In this document: positions 16,433 to 25,428 of the stretch, piece after piece
Position numbering within the stretch: the stretch's first letter is position 1
Layout: every line of letters begins with the position of its first letter
From: an uncultured Collinsella sp.
GTDB taxonomy: Bacteria > Actinomycetota > Coriobacteriia > Coriobacteriales > Coriobacteriaceae
Assembly: GCA_958415665.1 (NCBI GenBank)
Contig: CATYZK010000009.1
Span: 1-64,000 of the forward strand
Length of the DNA: 64,000 nucleotides
Reading direction: 5' to 3'
Notes under the pieces: model-generated
What the model saw: only the letters and a program-made list of their open reading frames with translations
Database searches by the model: none
What the model was told of the DNA's origin: nothing
Translations under genes and position numbers: made by a program

Positions 16433-16447
16433 TGCCCCTTTTATAAC

Positions 16448-16510
16448 TTGCGGTGGAATAGTTCCTGTTTGCGGCAGAATAAGGCTTAAACAGGAACTAT
16501 TTCACCGCAA
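16448..16510. repeat. Long inverted repeat in the nfo leader
   Basis: Arms 16448-16470 and 16488-16510 are 23 nt with a single mismatch (G-U in RNA) around a 17-nt loop. The left arm begins TTGCGGTGGAATAGTTCC. The repeat ends 20 nt before the nfo start codon. It resembles an extragenic palindromic element and may also terminate the upstream aldo/keto reductase transcript, though no T run follows. Confidence 0.75.
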
Positions 16511-16530
16511 CCGATGAGGGGGAGCTGGAG

Positions 16531-17397
16531 ATGCTGACGATTGGGTGTCACCTATCGACAACGAAGGGCTATCGGGCGATGGGGGAGACGGCGCTGTCTA
16601 TTGGCGCCAACACCTTTGCGTTCTTTACGCGCAACCCGCGCGGTGGTAAGGCGAAAGACCTTGACGCGGATGACGTGGCGGCCCTGCGTGAGCTTATGGC
16701 GCAAAATGATTTTGGCCCGCTCGTGGCGCATGCTCCGTATACCTATAACCCCTGCTCCGCTAAGGAGCGGGCGCGCGAGTTTGCCCTGGAGGCCATGGCC
16801 GAGGACCTGCAGCGCATGGAAGCGCTGCCCGGTAACTACTACAACTTCCATCCCGGCGCACATGTAGGACAGGGGTCCGACGCCGGCATCCAGATGATTG
16901 TCGACACGCTTTGCCAGGTGATGTTCGAGGGACAGCAGACCACAGTGCTGCTCGAGACCATGGCGGGCAAGGGGACCGAGGTGGGCCGTAGCTTTGAGGA
17001 GCTGGCACGAATTATCGAGGGCGTCGCTGCCAAGCGCCCCGAGTTGTCGGATAAGCTAGGCGTGTGCCTGGACACCTGCCATGTGAGCGATGCCGGCTAC
17101 GACATCATCCACGACCTTGACGGTGTGCTCGACGAGTTCGATCGTGTGGTGGGCATTGAGCGCTTACATGCCGTGCATATTAACGATTCCAAGAACCCCT
17201 GCGGTGCGCATAAGGATCGCCATGAGTGCATCGGCAAGGGCTACCTTGGCAGCGAGGAACTTGGTGGTGGTTTGCAGATTATGCACAATATTGTATCGAA
17301 TGACCGTTTACGTGCGCTGCCATTCATTTTGGAGACGCCGAACGAACTTGCAGGTTATGCAGCGGAAATTACCCTGTTACGCTCGTTGCAGCAGTAA
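16531..17397 (+). CDS. nfo: Endonuclease IV, AP endonuclease
   Basis: A 288-residue trinuclear-zinc TIM-barrel enzyme that nicks DNA at abasic sites. Metal-ligand motifs appear in order: VAHAPYTYNPC, YNFHPGAHVG, LLETMAGKGTEVG, CLDTCHVSDAGYDI, HINDSKNPCGAHKDRHE. Length is canonical. It is preceded by a GGGGGAG ribosome site and by the long inverted repeat. Confidence 0.96.
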   Translation: MLTIGCHLSTTKGYRAMGETALSIGANTFAFFTRNPRGGKAKDLDADDVAALRELMAQNDFGPLVAHAPYTYNPCSAKERAREFALEAMAEDLQRMEALPGNYYNFHPGAHVGQGSDAGIQMIVDTLCQVMFEGQQTTVLLETMAGKGTEVGRSFEELARIIEGVAAKRPELSDKLGVCLDTCHVSDAGYDIIHDLDGVLDEFDRVVGIERLHAVHINDSKNPCGAHKDRHECIGKGYLGSEELGGGLQIMHNIVSNDRLRALPFILETPNELAGYAAEITLLRSLQQ

Positions 17398-17458
17398 TGA
17401 CTGTCGCAAAGTGGAGTGCTTCATTCACGTTATAGGTTTGTTTCAATCAGTTTTCTGA

Positions 17459-17487
17459 TTGCAGATTTGCAATTACGGGTGCATAAT
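17459..17487 (+). promoter_or_regulatory. Promoter of the amino-acid ABC operon with palindrome
   Basis: TTGCAG, a 17-bp spacer and CATAAT, with an extended TG motif before the -10. The -35 overlaps the palindrome TTGCAGATTTGCAA (17459-17472), a possible repressor site. A CAATCA/TGATTG hairpin lies just upstream. Confidence 0.6.
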
Positions 17488-17544
17488 AGCCAACAGTTTT
17501 TGCAGACCTCTGAATCAAGTGGGGTCACCGGAAGGAGACTGATT

Positions 17545-18405
17545 ATGAAGCTCAAGAAGCTTGGCGCATTTGCCGCCACGGGCGCCATGGCGCTCGCCCT
17601 TGCACTGACGGGTTGTGGCTCGTCCAATGCCACCTCTGGTTCCGATGCCGGTTCCAGCAGCTCTGACGACGTGAAGGTCGAGAAGGTCGACGGCTCCAAG
17701 GAGTACGCGCTCGTTAAGGACGGTACGCTGACCGTCGGCACCTCTGCCGAGTATGCGCCGTTTGAGTACAAGGACGACAACGGCGACTACCAGGGCTTTG
17801 ACCTTGAGCTTATCAAGGCTATCGCCGACAAGCTGGGCCTGGACGTCGAGTATGTCAACAACGACTTCGACACGCTGGTTCCGGGTGTTGCTTCGGGCGC
17901 CAAGTACGACGTCTCCATCGCTGCTATCACCGATACGCCCGAGCGTGAGAAGGAAGTCGCTTTCTCCGACTCCTACTACATGGACGATCAGGCTATCGTG
18001 ACCAAGGTCGACAACACCGACATTACGGCCGATAACTACAACGAGAAGCTCAACAACGCCGATGCTACGATCATCGTCCAGTCCGGCTCGACCGCCGAGG
18101 CCTTTGCCCAGGAGAACTTCCCCAAGGCCAAGATCGTCCCCTACAAGGACGCCACTGAGTGCTTCAGCGCCCTGCAGTCCGACAAGGGTGACGCCGTGGT
18201 GACCAACCGCTCCGTTGCCAGCCAGCTGACCGCCGAGCAGTTCAACACCTGCCAGACCATCAAGCAGATCAGCACGGGCGAGGAGTATGCCATCGCCATC
18301 AACCAGGGCAACACCAAGCTCAAGGACGACATCAACCAGGCCATCAAGGACCTGACCGATGACGGTACCGTTGACGCCCTCATGGCTAAGTACAATATCA
18401 AGTAA
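17545..18405 (+). CDS. Polar amino-acid ABC transporter substrate-binding lipoprotein
   Basis: A 286-residue lipoprotein. The signal peptide ends in the lipobox LTGC (C24), followed by a Ser/Asp-rich linker and a family-3 solute-binding domain starting VGTSAEYAPFEYKDDNG. AAITDTPEREKEVAFSDSYY is the conserved hinge segment. It should deliver an amino acid (Gln, Cys or a basic residue cannot be distinguished) to the permease and ATPase encoded next. GAAGGAG precedes the ATG. Confidence 0.93.
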   Translation: MKLKKLGAFAATGAMALALALTGCGSSNATSGSDAGSSSSDDVKVEKVDGSKEYALVKDGTLTVGTSAEYAPFEYKDDNGDYQGFDLELIKAIADKLGLDVEYVNNDFDTLVPGVASGAKYDVSIAAITDTPEREKEVAFSDSYYMDDQAIVTKVDNTDITADNYNEKLNNADATIIVQSGSTAEAFAQENFPKAKIVPYKDATECFSALQSDKGDAVVTNRSVASQLTAEQFNTCQTIKQISTGEEYAIAINQGNTKLKDDINQAIKDLTDDGTVDALMAKYNIK

Positions 18406-18426
18406 AATAGCTACTTGATTGCGCGC

Positions 18427-18458
18427 GGGCCCTTTCCGTTTTGGCGGAGAGGGCCTTT
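18427..18458 (+). terminator. Intergenic hairpin, partial terminator
   Basis: GGCCCTTTCCG pairs with CGGAGAGGGCC around a short loop and is followed by TTTGCGTTT. Its place between binding protein and permease suggests it reduces downstream transcription, giving excess binding protein. Confidence 0.6.
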
Positions 18459-18521
18459 GCGTTTCTTGAATGGGCGTCGTCCCGCCCCGTTATGTCGGCA
18501 ACTTACACGTTAGGAGCCACC

Positions 18522-19883
18522 TTGTCTCGATTGAACCAAGGAGCCATGGGCAAAAGCCATCCGCTGCCCTCGATGCTCCAAAAGCTAGCCTGCGCCCTGG
18601 CTGTGGCGCTCGCCCTGGTGTGTGCGGGGGCCTGCGTGCCCTCGACTGCCCAGGCGCTTGAGACCGCAAAGATCACCGCCCGGCCCAACACCGGCTCGGG
18701 TAGCGATGTGGTCGGTGGCACCGAGACCCGCATCACCTGGGAGGTCCAGGCCGATGCCGACGAGGAGCTGAGCGGCCTTTCGTTAACGTTTGCCGATGGC
18801 ACGACCTTTGGCGCCGATGACACGCGCCTGACGATGCTCTCGGGCGATGACCTTATGGACCGTACGTCCATGAAGCCCACGTGCAAGGTCGACGGCCAGA
18901 CGCTCAAGATCGATTTTGGCGAGACGGCGCCCGCCGGCGGTTATTTCCGCGTCGAGGTCTACGGCGTGACCTTCCCCGTCGAAGGCGGCGATGAGGCCTT
19001 TAGCGGTACCTACACCTTGGCCGATGGTTCGACCAAGAAGATCTCCAAGATTCCCTCGGTGGAGATCAAGGGCGTGACGGCTTTCGATAACTTCCTTGCC
19101 GACCTTAAGGAGCAGCCGTGGGTCGAGGCGTGGAACTCCAATATGTTCCTGCGCCTCTTCCTGAACCCGGTCATTTTGGTCCAGAGCCTGCCGATCGTCT
19201 TCAAGGGCTTCCTCATGTCGCTCTCGATCGTGCTCGTGGCGTTTCCGCTGGCAATTCCCTTCGGTTTCGCCCTGTCGCTCATGCGCATCTCTAAGTCGCG
19301 CATCCTTCGCTGCCTTGCCGGCATCTACGTGAACATCATCCGCGGTACGCCGGCGTTCCTGCAGATCTACATCGCGTTCTTCGGTCTGCCGCTGGCTGGC
19401 GTCAAGGTTGACGACTACGTGCTCGGCGTCATCGTCATGGCCATGAATTCGTCTGCCTACCTGTGCGAGATCTTTCGCGCCGGTATCCAGTCGATTCCCA
19501 AGGGCCAGAACGAGGCCGCGCGCTCGCTGGGCATGAACGCGTTCCAGACGCTGCTCTACGTTATGATCCCGCAGACGTTCCGCAATGTCCTGCCTACGCT
19601 GACCAGTGAGTTCATCCTGCTTTACAAGGATACGTCGCTGCTCGCGGCCGTGGGCGTGGTCGAGATCGTCATGAACGCCCGCACCATCGTGGCCACGACG
19701 GGCTCCATTACGCCGTATGTGGTTGCCGCTCTGTTCTACCTGGTCATCACCCTGCCGCTTGCCCGCCTGGTGAGTGGTCTTGAGGCAAGGCTTTTGGGCA
19801 CGGCCGAAACCAAGAAGAAGCGTCCCGCCAAGAGCGCCGGACAGGTTGTCGCGACGCCCGCCGATCACATCGCCGGTCTGTAA
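18522..19883 (+). CDS. Amino-acid ABC permease with an exported N-terminal domain
   Basis: A 453-residue protein. Residues about 18-45 form a signal-like hydrophobic segment. Residues about 46-200 look like an extracytoplasmic beta-rich domain (TRITWEVQADADEELSGLSL). Residues about 215-430 are a typical His/Glu/Arg/Gln permease (FLMSLSIVLVAFPLAIPFG, IIRGTPAFLQIYIAFFGLPL, and the EAA loop EAARSLGMNAFQTLLYVMIP). A TTG start at 18522 is supported by AGGAG 5 nt upstream. The extra domain is absent from ordinary 220-residue permeases and might help bind or sense substrate. Confidence 0.88.
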   Translation: MSRLNQGAMGKSHPLPSMLQKLACALAVALALVCAGACVPSTAQALETAKITARPNTGSGSDVVGGTETRITWEVQADADEELSGLSLTFADGTTFGADDTRLTMLSGDDLMDRTSMKPTCKVDGQTLKIDFGETAPAGGYFRVEVYGVTFPVEGGDEAFSGTYTLADGSTKKISKIPSVEIKGVTAFDNFLADLKEQPWVEAWNSNMFLRLFLNPVILVQSLPIVFKGFLMSLSIVLVAFPLAIPFGFALSLMRISKSRILRCLAGIYVNIIRGTPAFLQIYIAFFGLPLAGVKVDDYVLGVIVMAMNSSAYLCEIFRAGIQSIPKGQNEAARSLGMNAFQTLLYVMIPQTFRNVLPTLTSEFILLYKDTSLLAAVGVVEIVMNARTIVATTGSITPYVVAALFYLVITLPLARLVSGLEARLLGTAETKKKRPAKSAGQVVATPADHIAGL

Positions 19884-19895
19884 GGAGGTCCTATC

Positions 19896-20648
<753 letters not shown>

Positions 20649-20671
20649 CTGGTTGACAGAACTTCCGTTAC

Positions 20672-20711
20672 AAAGAGCGGGGGCTGGACGTGAATCCAGC
20701 CCCCGCTCTTT
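20672..20711. terminator. Terminator after the ABC operon
   Basis: A 17-bp perfect stem (AAAGAGCGGGGGCTGGA and complement) with a 6-nt loop runs into CTTTTGTT. The symmetric A and T ends also suit the convergent flavodoxin gene. Confidence 0.9.
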
Positions 20712-20769
20712 TGTTGGGATGGGGATGCGCTTTGATGCGGGCCTTATTTGCTGGAGGCCCTTGGTGTCA

Positions 20770-21189
20770 TTACACCAGCTCGGCTCCCAGGGCCTTGCAA
20801 GCGGTCTCGCCCTCATCGTCGGGTGCGTCGTAGCAGATGACAGAGTCCACGACATTGACGCCGGCCTCGTCGGCGTCGGCCTTCCAGTTGTCCATCCACT
20901 CGCCCTCGGCCCACGAATAGGAGCCAAAGAGGACGACCTTCTTGTCGCCGAGGACTTCCTTGACCTCGTCCCACATCGGCTGGAACTCGTCGTACTCGAG
21001 TTCCTCGGAGCCCATGGCGGGGCAGCCGAAAGCGAAGGCATCGTAGCCGGCTGCCTTATCTGCAGAGAAGTCGGCACAAGGGATAACTTCGACCTCGGCG
21101 CCTGCGGACGTGGCGCCCTCGGCGACGAGATTTGCCATGGCCTCGGTGTTGCCCGTGCCGCTCCAGTAGACGACGGCGATCTTGCTCAT
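20770..21189 (-). CDS. Flavodoxin
   Basis: A 139-residue FMN electron carrier. The phosphate loop is VVYWSGTGNTEAMA at residues 7-20, and the FMN ring loops are visible as GCPAMGSEELE and SYSWAEGEWMD. It belongs to the short clostridial type. It lies 46 nt downstream of the DUF3793 gene and is probably co-transcribed with it. Confidence 0.94.
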   Translation of the reverse strand: MSKIAVVYWSGTGNTEAMANLVAEGATSAGAEVEVIPCADFSADKAAGYDAFAFGCPAMGSEELEYDEFQPMWDEVKEVLGDKKVVLFGSYSWAEGEWMDNWKADADEAGVNVVDSVICYDAPDDEGETACKALGAELV

Positions 21190-21235
21190 GTTTTGTCCTT
21201 TCGGTTGTGCGGCGCGTAACCGCGGCTTGTATGCT

Positions 21236-21940
21236 CTATCGGGTTGCCTGGGCAAGTTGCGCCAAGCTGCAGCCCTGCTGATAGACGAAGGTGAGGTATT
21301 GGGTACAGGCGCGGTAGGCATCAAACGTCGCAAGCGCCCGTTCGACGTTCGTGTAGACCTTCCAGGCCCCAAAGACCTTGTAGTTCTCGCCGCGCTGGGC
21401 GATAAACTCGTGAACGTCGTCGTAGGGATATCCCAGGAAATAGCCTATTTCGTGCGGAAACTCGCAGGTGCAGTCGTTACTACAGCTGGCTTGCTGGGCC
21501 AGCGCGCATCGAGTCTGACTACAGGCACATTCCGCGGCGTTATTGCTCGCGAGTGTGATGCGTGACGCCAGGTGCACGAGGCATGTCGCGAGGTCGCCCG
21601 TGTCGTAGCCTTCCTTGGTGAGCGCCGTCTGGGCGCGCGGGTCCGCGAAGTAAGTGGCGAGGCTTTTGGGCCGGTATACGTACACGAGCGCTCCGCAGGG
21701 CCGCCAGACCAAAACGCTCAGGTGGATGCCGAGTGGGTCAAGTTCGCGATTGCACTGGGCGATAACGTTGAGCAGGCGAGCTCGGCGTTCTGCGATGGTT
21801 TCGGTTGCAGTCGAGCCGTCCCCGTGGGCGTAGGTGCCTGGATAGGTAAAGAGCGATGCCGGCTTGATGCCCGCGAGCGTAGGGGAGCAGTTGCGCACGA
21901 CTGCTGCCTGAAACGTTGGGAGGTCTATGGTTCGAGTCAT
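21236..21940 (-). CDS. DUF3793-family protein
   Basis: A 234-residue cytoplasmic protein of the DUF3793 family, recognisable by CEFPHEIGYFLGYPYDDVHE and the following YKVFGAWKVY segment. An internal Cys-rich stretch (CACSQTRCALAQQASC) might bind a metal. The family often adjoins flavodoxin in anaerobes, as here, hinting at a role in iron or redox physiology. The biochemical function is unknown. Confidence 0.82.
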   Translation of the reverse strand: MTRTIDLPTFQAAVVRNCSPTLAGIKPASLFTYPGTYAHGDGSTATETIAERRARLLNVIAQCNRELDPLGIHLSVLVWRPCGALVYVYRPKSLATYFADPRAQTALTKEGYDTGDLATCLVHLASRITLASNNAAECACSQTRCALAQQASCSNDCTCEFPHEIGYFLGYPYDDVHEFIAQRGENYKVFGAWKVYTNVERALATFDAYRACTQYLTFVYQQGCSLAQLAQATR

Positions 21941-21956
21941 GACGTCGCTGTCTGTC

Positions 21957-22006
21957 CTTTCGTGTTAGCCTAGGAAAACTTATACACGAAAGTAAGCCAT
22001 GGTCAA
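21957..22006 (-). promoter_or_regulatory. Promoter and 9-bp inverted repeat controlling DUF3793-flavodoxin
   Basis: On the minus strand TTGACC (22006-22001), a 16-bp spacer and TATAAG (21984-21979) form the promoter. The inverted repeat CTTTCGTGT / ACACGAAAG (21957-21965 / 21984-21992) brackets the -10 and start region, a natural repressor position. The regulator is not identified. Confidence 0.55.
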
Positions 22007-22032
22007 CAAAAAAGTTTGAAGAGGGAAACTAA

Positions 22033-22083
22033 TTGACCGAACGGACATGATTTTGGGTTAAGATGTGAACACCCCATGGGGGT
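22033..22083 (+). promoter_or_regulatory. Promoter with CsoR-like copper operator
   Basis: TTGACC at 22033 and TTAAGA at 22058 (19-bp spacing) form a weak promoter. Just downstream lies the dyad ACCCC-ATG-GGGGT (22071-22083), continuing GTATC, which resembles the G/C-tract operators of CsoR copper repressors. It fits the HMA protein encoded 33 bp on. CsoR itself is not in the window. Confidence 0.5.
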
Positions 22084-22115
22084 ATCTATATAGGGTTACT
22101 TGGAAAGGGGAGCAC

Positions 22116-22499
22116 ATGAGTGACTTACTCAACCCTGTGAATCTTATCGTGCTGGTCGTCATTGCCATCGGCATGTTTTTTGGGCTGCGTCGCATTGCCG
22201 CTTCGACACGCGGAAAGAGTTGCTGCAGCGATGGCGCGTGCGGCAAGAAGGCCAAAAGGGTCGTTGTGGCGGATACCGATGCGTCGCACTATCCCTATAG
22301 TGATGAGCTGCTCATCGGTGGCATGAGCTGTGACGGTTGCGCTCAGAACGTGGCCAATGCCCTCAATGCGCTGGACGGCGTGTGGGCAACGGTGACGTAT
22401 GCGGACCACACGGCACGCGTGCGCTCTAAGCAGCCGGTTGATCGCTGTGCCCTCGAAGCGGCCGTGAAGGACGCGGGCTACTACGTCATGACACTGTAG
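22116..22499 (+). CDS. Membrane-anchored heavy-metal-associated (HMA) domain protein
   Basis: A 127-residue protein. A single N-terminal membrane helix (about 8-26) is followed by a Cys cluster KSCCSDGACGKK, like FeoB-associated cysteine-rich proteins. The HMA ferredoxin-like domain follows, with the metal motif GGMSCDGCAQNVANAL (MxCxxC). It probably binds Cu(I) or a similar soft metal at the membrane. No CopA ATPase is adjacent. Confidence 0.85.
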   Translation: MSDLLNPVNLIVLVVIAIGMFFGLRRIAASTRGKSCCSDGACGKKAKRVVVADTDASHYPYSDELLIGGMSCDGCAQNVANALNALDGVWATVTYADHTARVRSKQPVDRCALEAAVKDAGYYVMTL

Positions 22500-22526
22500 G
22501 GCGCGTGCTTGGAGCAGGAAACGTCG

Positions 22527-22952
22527 CTAGGCTCGACCGCGCAGCTCAACGTCTTGGATATCGTCGAAGTCGATGGCGATGTCTTTGAGCCTGAGCAGCT
22601 TGAAGGCGGGGAGCACCTCGTCGAGGATGCCGGTGCGGGCGCGATAGCCGTACGTGTCGTAATAGGTGACTCGAACCAAATCGCCGCGTTTGAGACCCTC
22701 GAGCTTATGTGAAAGCTCGAGGGCTTTTTCTTCTGTCAATTCGCACTTGGGCTCAACGGTGATCTCCTGTTTGCGTACGAGTTCGTAGTATCCCGTCAAC
22801 GCGGCAAAGGGCATGAACTGTGCGGCGCGGTTGGCGCGGACGGCACCGTTGGCAGTGAGGTTTGGGTCGGCGGCGCGACGCCTCCCCTCGGGGTCCGCCA
22901 AGCGCTCGAAGGCGGTCGGTGGCCTCATGGGCTGCTGTTTGGGTTTAGGCAC
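22527..22952 (-). CDS. YolD-like protein, partner of the Y-family polymerase
   Basis: A 141-residue protein with the YolD-like core: RAAQFMPFAALTGYYELVR, a helical middle, and a C-terminal strand set ending KLLRLKDIAIDFDDIQDVE. A GTG start at 22952 has GGAGG 5 nt upstream and overlaps the end of dinB by 8 nt, implying coupling. YolD-family genes commonly accompany UmuC/DinB polymerases in Gram-positives. The role is unknown, possibly in polymerase control. Confidence 0.82.
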   Translation of the reverse strand: MPKPKQQPMRPPTAFERLADPEGRRRAADPNLTANGAVRANRAAQFMPFAALTGYYELVRKQEITVEPKCELTEEKALELSHKLEGLKRGDLVRVTYYDTYGYRARTGILDEVLPAFKLLRLKDIAIDFDDIQDVELRGRA

Positions 22953-24450
22953 GGTGTCCTCCAACCTGATCGTTGCGTTCGCGTGCGGTGGCGCCGGCGG
23001 TAAAGCTCAATCCCTTGACCAGGGCGTTCTTGCCGTATTTGCCTTTAACGGCCAACACGGCGCGCGCCAGGTCGCGCTCGCGCTCATCGGCCTCGACATC
23101 GCTAAACAGGTCAACGGTGGCGAACTCTTCGGGCATCAGGTTGCCAAAACCAAGGTTGATGCGCTTGACCGGTCGCTTGGGGTCGACTGTTTGTGCCCAC
23201 AGCTCATCGAAATACCCCATGATCTTCTTAAACGAATTGGTGCGCTCGGGCAGCTTGCGCGAGGCGTTGGAGTGCGCAAAGAGCGCGGCATAGCCACCGC
23301 GCGGTTTGCCGCCGTGCTCGCCCACAAAGACGCCGTCGATCGCTTGTGCTTCTCGCACCAAACGACGTCGTTCGTCATCCTGCTGAACGGGTTTGGGGGC
23401 ACGGGGCGCGAGCTCGGGGCCGTCAGTCGCTGCGGGTTCGATGCCCGACGTGCTCGAGCGCAGATGCCCGCACCCGTCGACGTATTGCGCCGTGCCGCTG
23501 GCATCGAGTCGGCGGATGTCGGCGCGCTCGCTCGCATAGCCCACAAAGAGCGAAATGCTGTCGCACACCACGTGTTTATCGACCAAGTCCAGCACGGCGG
23601 CATCGACCATTTCGCGCAAAACGGTATAGGCTTGCTCGTAGGCATAGCCCTTCGAGAGCACCTGTCCCGTGGTGGTCGAGGTTGCCTGCGGGCGGTAAGC
23701 CTGAATATCGGCGATGGTTGTCGGTTCGCGCCCAAAGGCGTGGTCGATCAGGTATTCGGCATTGACGCCGAGCTCGTCGTAGAGCAGGTTTTCGTCGAGC
23801 GCGGCGACGCCCATCAGGTCGTAGACACCGTACTTTTCGAGTCGCGCTGCCACGCCGGGGCCGATACCCCAGATATCGGTGATGGGGCGGTGGGGCCAGA
23901 TCTCCTTGCGAAAGGTTTCGTCATCGAGCTTGCCGATGCGGCTGGACACGTGCTTGGCGGTAATGTCGAGCGCCACCTTTGCCTGGAATAGGTTGGGGCC
24001 GATGCCGACCGTCGCCGTGATGCCGGTGCGCCCCAGGACTTCGTCGCGCAGCATGCAGGCGAAGCCCTCGGCATCGGTGTGATAGAGATCCAGATAGGGC
24101 GTCACGTCGATGAAGCACTCGTCAATTGAATAGACGTGAACGTCTTGCGGGCTGACGTATTCCAGATAGATGCCGTAGATTTGCGCAGACACTTCCATGT
24201 AGTGCTGCATGCGCGGCACGGCCTTGATGTAGTCGATGCCATCGGGAATCTCGAACAGGCGGCAGCGGTTATGGATGCCGAGGTCCTTCATGGCTTGGGT
24301 GATAGCGAGGCAGATGGTCGTACGCCCGCGCGATTCGTCGGCAACGACCAGGTTGGTGGTGAGCGGATCGAGCCCACGGTCGACGCACTCGACGCTGGCG
24401 TAAAACGTCTTGAGGTCGATGCAGATATAGGTGTGCTGACCGTGCGCCAT
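22945..24450 (-). CDS. dinB: Y-family DNA polymerase (DinB/UmuC type)
   Basis: A 501-residue translesion polymerase. The catalytic carboxylates are in YICIDLKTFYASVEC and VYSIDECFIDVTPYL. Next come the helix-hairpin-helix (DIWGIGPGVAARLEKYG) and a little-finger domain. It is longer than E. coli Pol IV (351 residues) because of an insertion at about residues 300-380 rich in charged and Pro residues, closer to the UvrX/YqjW type. The start at 24450 has AAGGA upstream. Paired LexA-like boxes precede it. Confidence 0.93.
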   Translation of the reverse strand: MAHGQHTYICIDLKTFYASVECVDRGLDPLTTNLVVADESRGRTTICLAITQAMKDLGIHNRCRLFEIPDGIDYIKAVPRMQHYMEVSAQIYGIYLEYVSPQDVHVYSIDECFIDVTPYLDLYHTDAEGFACMLRDEVLGRTGITATVGIGPNLFQAKVALDITAKHVSSRIGKLDDETFRKEIWPHRPITDIWGIGPGVAARLEKYGVYDLMGVAALDENLLYDELGVNAEYLIDHAFGREPTTIADIQAYRPQATSTTTGQVLSKGYAYEQAYTVLREMVDAAVLDLVDKHVVCDSISLFVGYASERADIRRLDASGTAQYVDGCGHLRSSTSGIEPAATDGPELAPRAPKPVQQDDERRRLVREAQAIDGVFVGEHGGKPRGGYAALFAHSNASRKLPERTNSFKKIMGYFDELWAQTVDPKRPVKRINLGFGNLMPEEFATVDLFSDVEADERERDLARAVLAVKGKYGKNALVKGLSFTAGATARERNDQVGGHRA

Positions 24451-24464
24451 CCGTATCCTTCCAT

Positions 24465-24497
24465 CAAACACATGTTCCTATCGAATATCTGTTCGAT
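24465..24497 (-). promoter_or_regulatory. Tandem LexA (SOS) boxes upstream of dinB
   Basis: Read on the minus strand, GAACATGTGTTT (within 24465-24478) fits the Gram-positive SOS consensus GAACRNRYGTTY exactly. The 18-bp near-palindrome ATCGAACAGATATTCGAT (24497-24480) is a second, slightly degenerate box. They lie 15-48 nt before the start codon. Confidence 0.72.
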
Positions 24498-24525
24498 AAT
24501 ACCCGCTCGACCGGACACCGTCAAA

Positions 24526-24608
24526 ACCAACCAAAAGGGGACAGGTTTATTTTGGTCGGTAAAACGCTTGACCTGCCAAAACAAACCTGTCCCTTTTTGG
24601 TCGGTTTA
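24526..24608. repeat. REP-like palindromic element, copy 1
   Basis: The core arms GGGACAGGTTTATTTTG (24538-24554) and CAAAACAAACCTGTCCC (24577-24593) flank a 22-nt spacer. Imperfect pairing extends outward through ACCAAAA and TTTTTGGTCGG to about 31 nt per arm. A second copy lies at 36968-37034. It has the look of a repetitive extragenic palindrome of the type mobilised by TnpA-REP transposases. Confidence 0.85.
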
Positions 24609-24666
24609 CCTTGTGCTTACGGCGGTTCGGTAGCCTTGATGTGTTGAATACGCTGAAGGGATATGG

Positions 24667-25290
24667 ATGACCGTCGATATGGGCGACCTTGCGCTTCTAA
24701 TGTTGTCCGTGCTGTGCCTTGCGATCTTTGTCTGCTTGCTGATTAAGGTGCTCAAAGGACGGGCTATAAGAATCGACGAGTTGGGTTACTTGCTGCTTGT
24801 CGAGAGGCTACGGTCACCGGCGCTGACGGTTGCGATGAAAGCCGTCTCGAACTTGGCGTCGCTGCCGTTTATCGTCGGCGTGCTGGTCGCGGCAATACTG
24901 CGGGCGCCCTGTCGGCCCAATGTTATCTTGGCCGCCGTCAACGTTGGCGCCATCAGTGCAATAGACCAGCTGTTGAAGATTCTTGTGCGCCGACCTCGTC
25001 CCCAGGGATTTCGGCTTGTCGAGGCGCAGGGACTGAGTTTTCCCTCGGGCCACTCGATGGCGGCTATGGCGTTTTATGGCTATGGCATATGGTTAGTGCG
25101 ATGCGGTGCGTTTGGCCTTCCGTTCAGCGCTGCCATCGAGATCGTACTTGCGTGTGCCATCCTTGCGGTGGGCGTCAGTCGTATCTATCTGGGTGTGCAC
25201 TATGCCTCGGATGTACTGGGCGGCTTCTGCCTTTCGTTTGCCTGGCTCATCTTGTTTGTGCATCTTGTCGCCGGGGTTTTGGCGCTTTGA
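24667..25290 (+). CDS. PAP2-family membrane phosphatase
   Basis: A 207-residue integral membrane protein with about five or six helices. The three phosphatase motifs are present: KILVRRPRP, SFPSGHSM and SRIYLGVHYASD. It may dephosphorylate undecaprenyl pyrophosphate or phosphatidic-acid-type lipids. AAGGG precedes the ATG by 7 nt. Confidence 0.92.
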   Translation: MTVDMGDLALLMLSVLCLAIFVCLLIKVLKGRAIRIDELGYLLLVERLRSPALTVAMKAVSNLASLPFIVGVLVAAILRAPCRPNVILAAVNVGAISAIDQLLKILVRRPRPQGFRLVEAQGLSFPSGHSMAAMAFYGYGIWLVRCGAFGLPFSAAIEIVLACAILAVGVSRIYLGVHYASDVLGGFCLSFAWLILFVHLVAGVLAL

Positions 25291-25428
25291 CTGCTTGGTT
25301 GCCCTCCGTAAAGTCGCATCGGTTTTTAACGCAGCCCTAAAGAGCGCGAAACAGCTCGGAAAAGCTTGCTTCGTAGCATGAGCCTAACGATCGATACCAC
25401 CATAAAGCACGGAAGGGTTGTGGGGATA

